Below are positions 23,183 through 34,250 of a DNA stretch of 64,000 nt, in pieces. Position numbers and translations under genes: made by a program. The notes beneath the pieces were generated by a model. The model had not been told where the DNA came from, made no database searches, and was given only the letters and a program-made list of their open reading frames with translations. Source of the DNA: Amanita rubescens (taxonomy: Eukaryota > Basidiomycota > Agaricomycetes > Agaricales > Amanitaceae); contig WION01000193.1 in assembly GCA_015039365.1 (NCBI GenBank), positions 40,080 through 104,079 on the forward strand, written 5' to 3'. Every line of letters begins with the position of its first letter. The first letter of the stretch is position 1.

Positions 23183-24724
23183 TTATTCGTCAAGTTCATC
23201 TTCCTCAGCATCTTCACTCCGGCCCAAAAAATCTTCTTCAACCATATTTACGACCATGTTCATAGCTGCTTTGGACATCCGAGGTACAGCACCCCGCCTT
23301 AACAGTGGATGATTCTCTTCTTTTAGTTCCTCTTCGTCTTCTCCCTCAGCGTCCGAATCTCTGGCCTCAGCCTCACTTTCGTCATCATTGCTCCCCTCAT
23401 CCTCTGACTCGTTGGAAGAATCGCTGTTCTCCGAGTCGTCATCTAAAGATTTCATGTGAAAGTCTTCATCTTCACTATCCGACTCATAGCCAATTTGGTG
23501 GATCGTTACAGGACCACGGTAGACCTTTGCAGGGCTCTTGTCGATTTTCTCTTTCGTCCCTGTTCCTTTTCTTCCAAATAAGTGCTGATGTGCCCGAACC
23601 CATTGACTAATACCGTCTTGCTCTCGAGAATCAATCATGGTGAATTCTGTTTCCACCCCGACGTCTTCATCAGCAGGGATTTCATCACTACCTTTTCTCG
23701 TCAGAGTGACTGAGCAAGTCCGGCCCCCGGCATTTGGTAGTAGGCGCAGTCCCTCCCTCGTGCTGAGCAGGTCCTCAACAGCCCAAAATTCACATGGTTT
23801 GCTTTCACCCCAAAGGATTCCTTCTTTCATGAACCATAGACTTCCCACTTTTGCAGCGCGGTAGGCTTCAACACCTGGGATACCACCTTGGCCCGCGTTG
23901 GCACCATAACCAGAGCATGCGCTTTTAAAGACGTCCGCAGTAGGCTCTAGTACTTGTATACCAAGATGGGATAAGAACGCATTCAATGAGGGTAGTGTCG
24001 CGTTCCCTTTTGGTACCATTTCACGTGTGGTTTCAGAGCCATCATCATACTTAACTGTTGTAAGAGGTGATGACGTTGTGGCATCAATTCCGAATATAAC
24101 CTGAGGAGAAGGTTGAGCCGAGGAACTGTTTAGTTTTCCGCGATCGGGGGTATCAGAAGAGATCAAGACGACGGTCCAGTGAGCCTTGCTTTTTCCTCGC
24201 GTGGGAAGTAAGAATGCGCGGTGTAAAGCTGAAAGGGGCACGGTTGCTTCGATAGAAGATGACCCTGTGCTAGCGAAGCGAAGAGCTGATTTGTGAATAG
24301 TGATGTCTACTTTTTTCCTAACAGGAGAGGTGGCGGAGATAGCGCATAGTGTGAAAATGGGCTGACCAACATCTTCAAGAGTCCTTTGTTCATCCGAAGC
24401 AACGTCAGAGGTTGATGGCGTAAGTCTTTGACGCTTGGAACCAGACACTCTATCGACATGCTGATCGTCACCTTCTCTGGGCCTCTTGACATCAAATGTG
24501 GACGGAAATAGGGTGCTAAGGGCACGTTTTGCATCTTGCTGCTTTTCAGACCATTGTGAACGAATGTTGTCTGACAATGTTTCAGGGCACTCCGCACCAC
24601 ACACGAAACGTATTAGTGCATCAATGAGGGGTTCAGTTGGTGAACCTTGACAAAGCTGTTCTAGCTGGATTGCCAGCTCTGTGGGCAGGAACGGTGCAAT
24701 GGAGCGGAAGTACTCTGTTGGCAT
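23183..24724 (-). CDS. RTT106: Histone chaperone RTT106-like
   Basis: Intronless, 513 residues, starting MPTEYFRSIAPFLPTELAIQ. The middle contains the tandem PH-like Rtt106 domain: IFTLCAISATSPVRKKVDIT, then STIEATVPLSALHRAFLLP-like beta strands, and later VGSLWFMKEGILWGESKPCEFW and RTCSVTLTRKG. The C-terminal 120 residues are highly acidic (runs of Asp, Glu and Ser), as expected of a histone chaperone. Yeast Rtt106 binds H3 acetylated on K56 with H4 and deposits it behind forks and in heterochromatin; the same nuclear role is inferred here. Length is close to the family norm. Confidence 0.88.
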   Translation of the reverse strand: MPTEYFRSIAPFLPTELAIQLEQLCQGSPTEPLIDALIRFVCGAECPETLSDNIRSQWSEKQQDAKRALSTLFPSTFDVKRPREGDDQHVDRVSGSKRQRLTPSTSDVASDEQRTLEDVGQPIFTLCAISATSPVRKKVDITIHKSALRFASTGSSSIEATVPLSALHRAFLLPTRGKSKAHWTVVLISSDTPDRGKLNSSSAQPSPQVIFGIDATTSSPLTTVKYDDGSETTREMVPKGNATLPSLNAFLSHLGIQVLEPTADVFKSACSGYGANAGQGGIPGVEAYRAAKVGSLWFMKEGILWGESKPCEFWAVEDLLSTREGLRLLPNAGGRTCSVTLTRKGSDEIPADEDVGVETEFTMIDSREQDGISQWVRAHQHLFGRKGTGTKEKIDKSPAKVYRGPVTIHQIGYESDSEDEDFHMKSLDDDSENSDSSNESEDEGSNDDESEAEARDSDAEGEDEEELKEENHPLLRRGAVPRMSKAAMNMVVNMVEEDFLGRSEDAEEDELDE

Positions 24725-25302
24725 GATTTAACACTGCCTGTACTCGAATATTCGTCAGCCAACCACGTTGTACGGAAAGCAGGTACCTGAAGCGTCCAAG
24801 TCGCGTTGGGCACGCCAATCGTGACTGTGACGATTGTAAATGTAATGTGACAACGTCCCGAAATGGAAGGTCGCCCAAAATGACCGAAGTACGTGACCTG
24901 ATCGTGTGTCTCTCTAGTTGTTGACGCTCCCGTCGACAGGAACAGCGCAATAGCCACAGCCTTACATCGGGATCAGGATACGGAAAGAGACGACCGCGAC
25001 CGTTTCCCTACTAATCAAGGGCCCGATTTCTATCTCTGACAAGCGGACAGCCTCGTTGAACGACGATAAGGCAAAGGTTCTCTCAGATGTCGCCTGGTTC
25101 ACATCATCACAGTCAGCCGACGGACGCTGGAGTCATCACATCCCATATTTTGTTTTTCTCGCCGATGCATGTACGAAAGGGGCCCCGAACGTGTTTGTTG
25201 ACACCGTTGCTAATTTCGCGTCTTCCTAACCTACATTTTATCTTTAACATCGTGTTCCATACATACTGTGGTTAATCATATTGTGGAGCGATTCAGTAAC
25301 GA
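24725..25302. other. Intergenic between RTT106 and the MYND gene
   Basis: It contains the RTT106 promoter and the 3' flank of the next gene. Small frames here show no family resemblance. Confidence 0.45.
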
Positions 25303-26900
25303 TTATTCTTGAGTTTCAACGCGTGGAGTAACAATGCATGTAAAGCCATTGATAGCTCTAGGCATAGAATTAGTCATCGCCGCAATAGGCCCTGGCCGCA
25401 TGAATGGATTTATTGCAGATGATGGGGGATGATCTATCGATTCCAATAACACCTTTAACTTCTCCAATCCCAAAAGTTCGACCAGTGCGGTATTTGACTG
25501 CAAGCTTACTATCCAGGATGGGTAGTGGTATTCATCTTCTGCTAGACTCGCTCTAGCGAACTCGGTGATAGCGAAAGGGATGGAAAGTGCACGAGAGGCC
25601 AAAAAAACCGGTTGCCACGTCTCATACGTGGACATGCCCGCATTGAGCCCAATCAGAACATCCGGGATTATCTTCCGTGATAAGATATCCACTGGATCCC
25701 AGATCGGAGATGTTTTGTAGAGCTGAATCCGGATTGAACCTGAACCGCATTGTTCAGGGGCTCGGTATTCGTATACGTATTCTCGAGAGGCGAGGGCGCT
25801 GGGCTTGGCTTCACGAGCACGATCGTACGGATATTGTCCGAATGCAATGATGTCGATATCTGTGTTGGGGAAGAGTAACGCCAAATCGCCAAAGCTACCG
25901 TCGAGAGGATGAGTATCAAAAAGAGAAGATAAAGACGGAGAGCATACATCGGGAGGAAATTTGTTTCGACCTGTATTGGCGTCAGTATAGCCAGTCCAGA
26001 AGAGGATTGAAGACCATACCTCGACGCCAAGCCAGTGGACAGTTAACTTGCGCCGCTCAGTTCCACCTGTCGGATCTGTGGGCACAAAACCTAGTAGGTA
26101 TAACAATCGATATATGCTGAGCGGCCAATGAAGAAGTAGAGCCGCGGGCGATTTGAGCGGTAACCCCCGCCACTCGTAGTAACTCGTCCAATTTTGCTCG
26201 AATGCCGGAGGAAACGACGGCGCCTTTCGACCTTTACTGAACGTGAGCCATGGTGTGTGTTCAGCGGGGAGTTTCCATCCAGATTCCTCGTCGTAGTGTT
26301 TGTTAGAGAGCAAGATGCGTCCCCAAGTATCGCAACTGAGAGGACGATTGACTCCGAGGGTCTTCTTCACCACGCTATCGACATTCAGATCAGGCGGTTC
26401 CAAAGCCCAAAACCCGAACTTCGGGCCACTTCCGAGTACTTTGTGCATCGCAAGTCCAAGCTCGTAGTTAAACAAGCCCTCTTTCTCAGACAATACAGCC
26501 CACGGGAATTGCTTCACAATTGCTTGCACCTCACCAAATTCCTTCATGTAACCCTGAAAAGTTCAACGTTCCATGTGTGAATAAATTCATACTTGAGAGC
26601 TAATTAGCAACATACCTTAATTTCTGCACATTCTTCTTTATGGCCTCCTCGATAACACCCTTGACCTTTCCAAGCCTTCTTTTGGCAATCACGGCTACAA
26701 TACTTGACGCTACGGCAAGCAGCGCATTGCAATGGCTAGAAAGCCGATTCAGGTCTAAGGCGCCTATTAATGGATCCGGAGGTGCGTACGACTGGTATGT
26801 GTTTGTAACAATAGGCACAGACAAACCTATAAAAGATATCAGATTTGCGGCCCTTCTGAACCCGCTGAGCATCGAGATATATTCCAGAAAAATAGGACAT
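25303..26900 (-). CDS. MYND zinc-finger protein with MSS51-like C-terminal domain
   Basis: Exon 1 starts MSYFSGIYLDAQRVQKG and runs into FVCAYCYKHIPV; after an intron comes LQCAACRSVKYCSRDCQKKA and HKEEC, a complete MYND finger (two Cys pairs, YC, C, H and C). The rest matches the MSS51 C-terminal family: PWLTFSKGRKAP, LTVHWLGVE, FGDLALLFPNTDIDIIAFG, and PDVLIGLNAGMSTYETWQPV. Between GVE and FGD lie two introns of 49 and 53 bp whose lengths sum to a multiple of three, so the frame runs through both when unspliced; splicing gives the expected spacing. In yeast, Mss51 controls COX1 translation, but this family is much larger and its members are mostly uncharacterised. Start and first exon are moderately certain. 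Confidence 0.82.
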
Positions 26901-27361
26901 TTTCCGATAGCCTTTTCTGCAGAGGGAGAAGACGTGTATCGATCAAATTGCAATCGATGAAAACGTTTTCGTGTTACCTTGCTTGCAAGGTTTATTCGTT
27001 GTGAATTTAGAGGTCTAAACACATCCAAATACCCCGGCTTCCACCGAGCTGGCAGCCGGTCCCCTCTGATTACTACGTGCGCTGCTTAGCTCCTCGGCTA
27101 TACGTGATCATCCAGATCGTGGTGCTCCACCCGCCGCTACCCATGTATTCTCTCTTCGTCCGCGATAACTTGTCCTGTTCGCTTTCAGTGTAGGAGACCC
27201 ATATCGTAGGGAGCTCCCAATTCAATTGATAGAAATTTCATGGATCGTTCTGGACCTTACCGTCGGCGCCACGTGTGGTCGTCTCCATATTTTGTCCCAC
27301 CCAACGTTCTCCTCTTCTCTCGTCGCCCTTTTGCTCGCAATCTGATAATTTTTTAGGAGGC
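26901..27361. other. Intergenic between the MYND gene and the Helitron relic
   Basis: Holds the 5' flank of the MYND gene; no other gene seen. A CACGTG site lies at 27271. Confidence 0.4.
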
Positions 27362-29141
27362 ATGTCCAGCCACGCTGATTCCCATACTCCTTCGCGCGAA
27401 GAGTCATACAACCGTCTATCGGCAATGTCTCTGAATTCCCTTCGCCACTATGCCTCCCACTTCCTCGGCCTGCCGTCCACAGATTGCCAAAACAAGCATG
27501 ATCTTGTTCTGTGGTTTCTCCAGAACTCGTCTCAGCACATTTTAAACCTGATCTTGTCGTTTGCGGAATCAAGAGACGTTCGGGATGATCGTACCCGCCG
27601 AAAACGTGTTCGTGAGCCTGTCGACGATGACGATTCGGAGAGGGATGTCGTACGAGTTAGACATGAGCCCCAGCCTCCCAATCCGTCTGTGTTCCTTGAG
27701 CTTCCGTCAGATGCGGAAATCAAGATCCTGCTACCGTGCTTTCTATGAATCCACTTCCAATGCGCGTCTTTCCTCTGGCGTTTGTGGTGTATGTGGACGA
27801 CAGGCCTTTTAGTATTTACAACTCGGATCAATTGCAATGGTTTTCGCTGCTGCGGATCCCCAACAGACGTCGTTTGGTTCCCTCCGTTCCTCACCCCGCT
27901 CATCGCTTGTTCTATGATCTGCTTCTCGAACCGTCTGCCACTCAAATGAGGCCTGAGGGGTTTTTTGTGCAAAGTTGTCGTCACTGTGTCGGTGATTTGA
28001 AATTGGGCGATTGTAACCTTCCGCTTAGGAGGTCCTTGGCTAACAACCTCTGGATCGGGGTGGTTCCCGATGTGTTGAAACGTTTGAGCCTGCCAGAACA
28101 GTTACTCGTTGCTCTTGTCTATCCTAGAGTCTTCGTATTCAAATTATTTTCAAGACGTTTGAACAATCGTTATCTTGGAGGTGACAATCCTACCCTTCAA
28201 CGTGCCATGCGTGGTAACGTCTGTAGCTATGACCTTGATACCCCGGGCATCGCCGACATGATCCAAGGCAACTTGATGCCTCGTCGTCCTTCAGTTCTTG
28301 CCTCTGTGATTCAAATCACGTTGTTCGGCCAGCGTCATTTGCCGGAGAACTGGATGCATAACCTCTTTCGCGTTCGGTGCCACTATATTTGGGAAGCTCT
28401 AGTTTGGTGAAAGGCAAACAATCTGTTTTACAGAGATATTGTCATCTCTTCAGACAACTTGGACTCCCTTCCCGCCGATGGCGTCCCATCAGAATTAATG
28501 ATTATTGCTCGTCAAGTGGACAATCTGGACGTTGTACGTGAGCAGAATAATTCTTATGTACCAGATGAGGATGATGATCCTGGTAATATCCTTTCCTGCT
28601 CATCTGTTTTCTTGTTCTCATCGTTGCACAGAGCATGTTGACAGCCTCCCTGACATCCCTTCTGACTATGACTCGGACCATGATGATGATCCTCCCGATT
28701 CCTGTATGGCAAGCCTCCCTTCCCTCAATCATCTATTTTCAATAACCCCCGCTCCAGTGCATCCAGAAGTCTTTCCTATTCAGATATCGGGTGCAATCGA
28801 TACAGATCTGACATCTATATCTGCTTCTGAGCTCTTGCGGAATGGTCTATCCAACATGTGCTCTAATTCACGAGAACCCCCCTATGCAGTCCGGCACGGA
28901 ACGCGGCCGGTCTCAGACTTTCCCAGTCGCGAACAGGAACTCGATGCTCGCCGTCCGTTACCCCTCATCATTTGTTCGAGAGAGCGTTTCCTTGCCTGTT
29001 CCCGTACGGAGATGGGGGGTTTGGAATCTCGATGGTGCCTCCATTATCATGTTGTTGTTTACCGTTTACGACGAAGTCCTGGTCGAAAGTCAAACACGGG
29101 GTTCTCTTCACGTACATGTCTTGAGTTGCGATCCGAGCTAA
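27362..29141 (+). pseudogene. Decayed Helitron-encoded protein (DUF6570/helitron-helicase-like N-terminus)
   Basis: Frame pieces at 27362-27748, 27767-28410, 28459-28740 and 28842-29141 together follow the N-terminal part of fungal Helitron Rep/helicase proteins. Motifs include LGLPSTDCQNKHDLV, LSLPEQLLVALVYPRVFVFK, LQRAMRGNVCSYDLDTPGIA, DMIQGNLMPRRPSVLASVIQ and PIQISGAIDTDLTSISASEL. The pieces sit in three frames with internal stops, and the reading breaks off after the region corresponding to the AFPCLFPYG motif. The HUH-nuclease and helicase parts are absent. It is a 5' fragment of an old Helitron. No terminal TC or hairpin-CTRR end was located. Confidence 0.75.
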
Positions 29142-29615
29142 AGCTTAGTGTATAAACTTCATTGTAATTATTGTCCTGAAAGGAAGAGAGGCTCGTAATT
29201 AAAGGCAAGCAAGGTTGCTGCCGACGCAGGCGGCGCTCCCGAGTACGGTAACTTTCGAGCCCAATTGAACCAAACAAATACAACCCAATTTTACATAAAA
29301 TGCCTACGTGATTGCCCAGTGGCAGTGCCGTCTGCCTGAGCATCAGGGGGATCTCAGCAACCTCGGTTAGACCACCGAAAAAGCAGGCCTTATTTCACTT
29401 TTTGATTTTAGGAACCTACACAAACATGTTCAGGGGCTCAGCCAATACCCCAAAGTTGTGCCTCAGACCTACTGCGTGAGGAGGCGTTCGTGATTATGTC
29501 CCCCATATCGACATCGCAGGGGTGAGCAACAATCGCTGTCTCCTGTCCTCCTAATACCATAAAATGTTCAGATGTTCCCCAGTCCTTCTTCGATTCTCAT
29601 CCCCTTGTCTCTAAC
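29142..29615. other. Intergenic, promoter of the second aspartic protease
   Basis: No gene seen. The end of the Helitron relic is followed by the likely promoter and 5' leader of the protease. Confidence 0.4.
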
Positions 29616-31355
29616 ATGCTCGTCTCTACGCCCAAAATCAGCGCCGTTTTGCTTGCTATCGTTGCTGTTGGGAACAGCGCGGTCGTCGCCAACAAACCAC
29701 TGGCAAAAACTCCTCTCTCTGGCCATGTCAATACCACAGGTATTCACAATATCGTGGAGCGAGACCAGGCCAGGGCTCGCATGATTCTAGCCCGAGCCAG
29801 CGGAAATCGCCAGGAAAAAGCCAATGAGCCCCTTAGTAACGAGTTAATCGTATATGTCGCTACCATAGGTGTTGGAACACCACCTACATTCTGTAAGTCG
29901 CGTCAGGCTTTTCACGCACGATTACAACTTTCTTCACAGATGATCTCGAGGTCGACACTGGAAGGTGACCATCATCGTCTGATGTGCTTTTTAATTTTTA
30001 TTAATCCTGCCATCTTATATAGTTCCAATACTTGGTTGGGTGCGCAAAAGAAGTACGTGAAAACGTCTTCCAGTAAAAAGACGCGGGATGACGTGGTAGG
30101 TTGATATTTAGCCTTGGAGGTCAACATTGACTACACTGTCAGCCAGTCTGTGACTTACGCCGTTGGGTCATTCTCGGGTGTTGAATATATAGATAATGTG
30201 GAGATTGCCCCAGGCTTGACGATTCGTCAGTCTATTGGTGTTGCACAGCAGGTGAGTCCATGCCGGTCAACGTCATGCTCTCCAGATTCAGTTTATGTCT
30301 GTAGTCTGAAGATATCTCATTCGACGGGATTTTGGGGTAAGTACCCGCGCTTGGTTACAAATTTGCTGACATTCAACTGGATAGCATTGGCCCTGTTGGT
30401 CTTACGCTAGGTAAAGAAGCGAATAAAGCCACACAATCGCTAACACACCTACAGGAACACTAACACCAGACAGTAACGCGAAAATTCCAACCGTAACGGA
30501 CAACGCCTACCAACAGGGATATATCAATTCTGAAGTAGTTGGCATATCGTTCCAACCTTTCACTTCTGCCGGAGACCTTACTGGTGAATTGACATGGGGT
30601 GAGTTCAGCTATTCATGACGACGAGCAAGAACCCACACTAGAGCACGATGATGTAGGCGGTGCTGATAAATCAAAGTACTCCGGCTCAATCAGATACACG
30701 TCAGATTATTTTCTTCCATCCCTTTATATGATTATCTAACTTTCATTGTTAGTCCTATTACAACCACGTTTCCCTCCAGCCTTTTCTGGGGTGTTGATCA
30801 ATCCGTATTGTACGGTTTGGGAAAAATCATTCTCGGGAAAACAGCTGGCATCGTTGACACAGGTGCGATCATTGAAAACGTTATCCAAATGCCACCAACT
30901 GAGCACCCGTCATCGTGCATCAGGCACGACTTTGATTTATCTTGCGTCCGAAGGATATGCGGCTTATGTCAAAGCAACGGGCAGTCAGCTGGACCACAGC
31001 GTCGGCTTGTTAGCCATTTCTCCAAGAAAATATTCGTCACTGAAAAGTTTATTCTTCATCATCAACGGTGTAAGGTCGCGATTATATATGTCATATCAAA
31101 TTCTCAACCAGGGTGCAGGTCCCTTTTGAGTTAACGGCCAATGCTCAAACATGGCCTCGCTCATTGAATACCGCCATTGGAGGCCGTTCTGATAGGATCT
31201 ACCTCGTTGTGAGCGACTTGGGAAGACCAAAAGGATCGGGATTCGACTTTATCCTCGGTTACACTTTCCTGGAAAGGTTCTACACCGTTTTCGACACAAC
31301 TAGACAAAGGGTTGGCTTTGCGTCCACGCCATTCACCTTCGCTCAGACTAACTAA
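29616..31355 (+). CDS. A1-family aspartic protease (polyporopepsin type), second copy
   Basis: Secreted acid protease. The start MLVSTPKISAVLLAIVAVGN is a signal peptide; a propeptide with RARMILARASGNRQ leads to YVATIGVGTPPTF. Splicing gives YDLEVDTGSSNTWLG (first catalytic Asp), KKYVKTSSSKKTRDDV, VSVTYAVGSFSGVEYID, DGILGIGPVGLTLGTL, FWGVDQSVLYG and GIVDTGTTLIYLASEGY (second catalytic Asp). The end reads FILGYTFLERFYTVFDTTRQ. About eleven exons, all with GT-AG introns near 50 bp; one 51 bp intron after TRDDV is needed to restore the VTY...GSFSG motif. Closer to classical polyporopepsin than the paralogue at 5078-6787. Both active sites are intact. Confidence 0.9.
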
Positions 31356-31487
31356 GCGACTATGTTCTTCCGATTCAAATCAAGTGTAGCATTCTTGACG
31401 ACTTGTATTTTATTTTTGTACATTAGGTTATTTGCAACATGCGGGTGATAGTGCGTCGTCCATGTCATGACTGTTGTATGCGGTCTC

Positions 31488-31690
31488 AGTTGAGAATAAA
31501 AAAGGCAGCTTATTATTGAGGAGATTTCTGACATATTCTAGATTTGGATGAATATGCTATCGGAACGTTCAGCGAAAGCACCAAGGCAAACGACCGGTTT
31601 ACAAGGCCGTGTGGCATCGATGAAGATGCCAACTTGTGGAATATATGAAGGTTTAAGTAAGACACAAGTGGTAACCATGACTCATTACGG
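31488..31690 (+). pseudogene. Deleted copy of the deaminase 3' end
   Basis: The sequence matches the last intron/exon start of the deaminase gene (GACATATTCTAG then GATGAAT...GCTATCGGA, as at 38290-38340). It then jumps directly to the sequence just after the deaminase stop (GAAAGCACC...GACCGGTTTAC, as at 39132-39180), so nearly all of the deaminase coding exons are missing. It lies 800 bp upstream of the methyltransferase gene. Confidence 0.75.
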
Positions 31691-31710
31691 GTAAATCTGT
31701 AACATATGAC

Positions 31711-31904
31711 TTGCCAATAGCAGCATAGCGGTCTACGGGAGTACCCTCCCAGTGCCACTGCCACTGCCAGCGATGGTTGCGTGATAGGCGTGTGACTGGG
31801 GAGGTACTCACCGACTCAAGCCAATGGCAGCGTGGCGCTTTACGGGAGTACCCTCCTGGTGCCCAGCTGCATGATGGCGCGCGTGACTGCGCAGGTACTC
31901 ACTC
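31711..31904 (+). repeat. Two imperfect tandem units of about 95 bp
   Basis: Unit 1 (31711-31812) and unit 2 (31817-31904) share CCAATxGCAGC, TACGGGAGTACCCTCC, a GCGTGAC-like segment and AGGTACTCAC. Each unit contains an inverted pair (GGGAGTACCCTCC ... GGAGGTACTCAC). A third, shorter and more diverged copy lies at 39301-39375 downstream of the deaminase gene, so the unit belongs to the 3' flank that was duplicated with it. Confidence 0.65.
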
Positions 31905-32490
31905 AGACCCACTTGGTTGTGTTACCATTTTTTCTTATTAGTAAGACACAACATAGTCGAAAATTGTAAATTCTCAAAAAAATTATTCGTCGATGGACGC
32001 AAAACACAAACAATATATAACTGGTATACCAGCGCACTCTCTAGACAAGCATATGGGTCAAGGAAAAGGAAAGCCTAATTCAATCAACTTTACACAGGCA
32101 GCCACCCGTCGCAAGGACTGTTCAGTGTTTCACTCGTGTCAAATTACCACATCTCTCTATGGTGCTCAATACCGGGATTTCTGCCCTCCGTCCAATCTGT
32201 TTGTCAGATTTTGTTATCGCATGTTCGTCATCAAACGCAAGTAGTCGATTTCGAGTTTACTCATACTATTACGCTACTGACGGTTTCTGCAGTTAGTAGT
32301 TACATCTCTTTATGCAAAGTCAAGTGGAAAGAGAGGGATGCACCAGGCTGTAACCGACCATTCAAATATATCAGCACTCTCTCGAGTTGGAATTCAAGTC
32401 TTCCAAAAAGTCAACTGGGCCGCCATCCGCCACGACCAACGCAGACTATAAAAGAGGTCCTTGCAAGAACAATGGCTAACCAAGTCCACA

Positions 32491-33386
32491 ATGCCCCCTG
32501 GTCATACCAAGCCACACGTTCATCATCCTCACGTCCATGCTCATGTTCATCCTCACATTCATGCTCACGGAGAACACGCCCCTAATTTTGCTCAAGCCAA
32601 CAGGGAGCATTTCGACCATAATTCGGCCCAATATGATCAATTTCCAGGTGCTATTAATCTTGCTCGGAAGTAAGTGTATGTGTAAGGCAGATGCTGTCGG
32701 CTTACATGGACTATTGCAGTTGCGCTCACGAGGCGTTGAAAGCATACCCATTCAAAGAAGGCGAGACGGAGGCAATGGAGTTTGCCTGTGGTACGGGTGA
32801 GTAGATGTCACCGTCCTGCAAAATGAAAATATTGACGATTTTATTTGCAGGTCTAGTCTCGAAGGAACTTGTCCCTCATGTCAAGAGCATTCTTGGTGTG
32901 GATATCAGCCAAGGAATGGTGGACCAGTACAACAAGCGAGTTCAGGACGAGGGTATACCCCTCGAGAAGATGCACGCCGTACGATGCGAACTTGAAGGAA
33001 AAGAAGGAGAGTTGGAGGGTTCGAAGTTTGATGTCATTTTCGTAAGCGCCTGCAAGTGATTCCATGGTTGACCGCTCACAATGCGTTTAAAGTGTACATC
33101 TGCGTATCACCACTTCGAGTCAATCAATAAGATTACCAACACATTGACGTATTTCTTGAAGCCTGGTGGAGTCTTGATTGTTCTTGATGGCGAAAGGAGG
33201 GGACGTGAAGTAAAGGAGGAGTACCGTCATATTCTTCCTCATGCTCCTGGGATGGAGAAAACTGATATCATACACGCTCTGGAACAAGCTGGGTTGGACT
33301 CGGTTTCGTGCGAGAGCACATTCGACACCGAGATCTTTGGCACTCCGGTTACATACTTCGTTGCGAAAGGTGTCAAACCACAGTAG
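32491..33386 (+). CDS. Class I SAM-dependent methyltransferase with His-rich N-terminus
   Basis: Four exons. The start MPPGHTKPHVHHPHVHAHVH begins a His-rich leader of about 28 residues. The Rossmann part follows: motif I is FACGTG (split by an intron) then LVSKELVPHVKSILGVDISQ, with the acidic end of strand 2 (GVDIS) that binds the SAM ribose. Next come FDVIFCTSAYHHFES and LTYFLKPGGVLIVLDGERR. It ends TYFVAKGVKPQ, about 240 residues. The arrangement fits a small-molecule methyltransferase of the UbiE/Methyltransf_11/12 type; the substrate is unknown. Upstream of the ATG is a broken deaminase copy; its own 3' part has been copied, inverted, to 36800-37110. Confidence 0.85.
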
Positions 33387-33497
33387 GTGAGGTATCGTTA
33401 AAAATTATCAAACTTTCTTCTAAAGAAAAAAAACAGGCAGTCAATGGAGTGCTTTTATGATGGTCGTGTGTTCAACACACATGACAGATGGTATATT
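33170..33497 (+). repeat. Inverted repeat, copy A (3' end of methyltransferase plus flank)
   Basis: Covers the last methyltransferase exon and 110 bp beyond its stop. The reverse complement of 36800-37110 matches it closely, including the non-coding tail ATCGTTAAAAATTATCAA and ATGGAGTGCTTTT. Confidence 0.8.
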
Positions 33498-34250
33498 CAC
33501 CTTTTGTACTTTTATATGATTGCATGCTTATTATACAAAATCCAATATCCTATCTGTACTACCGCCTGCTGCCTACTAAGTGCACGCCCTACCCGCCCTG
33601 CCGCGCTCCAAGTTTGGCTTTTGCTCCAGACGGGTTGCGCTGACGGACTCAATCACTCATGTCTTTCGCTCTCCCCACAATCCTCAGCAGGCTTGATTCA
33701 GTGCCCTCATGCCATCTGCTCGGAAAAACGGCTCTAGTTCGTTCAACCGGTCTGGCGCGCTCATATACTGATCTTGGTTCCTGCTCTTGGGGATCCTGGT
33801 CCTCTACAAGAGACAGAGAGAAAGACGCCTGCGGTATGCAGCCATTTCACCAACACCCCCAAGTTATCTGGAGTCGTGGTGTAACTCGCCGGCCAGTTGT
33901 TTTTTCACTGCTTCAACCTGGATAAGTTCGATGAGAACTCACAGTCAATCGACAAGTAATTCAGCTCTAGGTAGGGAATCGTAAGATGATATGTAGAAAA
34001 AATTAGGCTATTGTAGTGAATAAATTGTTGCTCTTGAATTTCATCCAAATCCAATTATGCATAGATGACTTTGGTTCCGGGACAGTGGATGCTGTGGAAA
34101 AGCGGCTGAAGTCACGGAGCGTTCAGACTCAGTGGGTGGCATGATCTATGCCCGCATGTGGCAGGCCGTTGGGATTTTCAGGCTCGAACTTGAAGCGGTT
34201 TCCTTTTCCGTCACCAGTATCGTACGTCCTGTTCCTCGTTTCCAACAACC
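33498..34250. other. Intergenic, no gene seen
   Basis: Short frames with no family resemblance, some starting in the repeated GGAGTGCTTTT block. The right end is the promoter of the gene at 34251. Confidence 0.4.

Noticed and set aside
26600..27028. 142-codon frame upstream of the MSS51-C exon
   Set aside because: Wrong frame; splicing in another frame yields a complete MYND finger.
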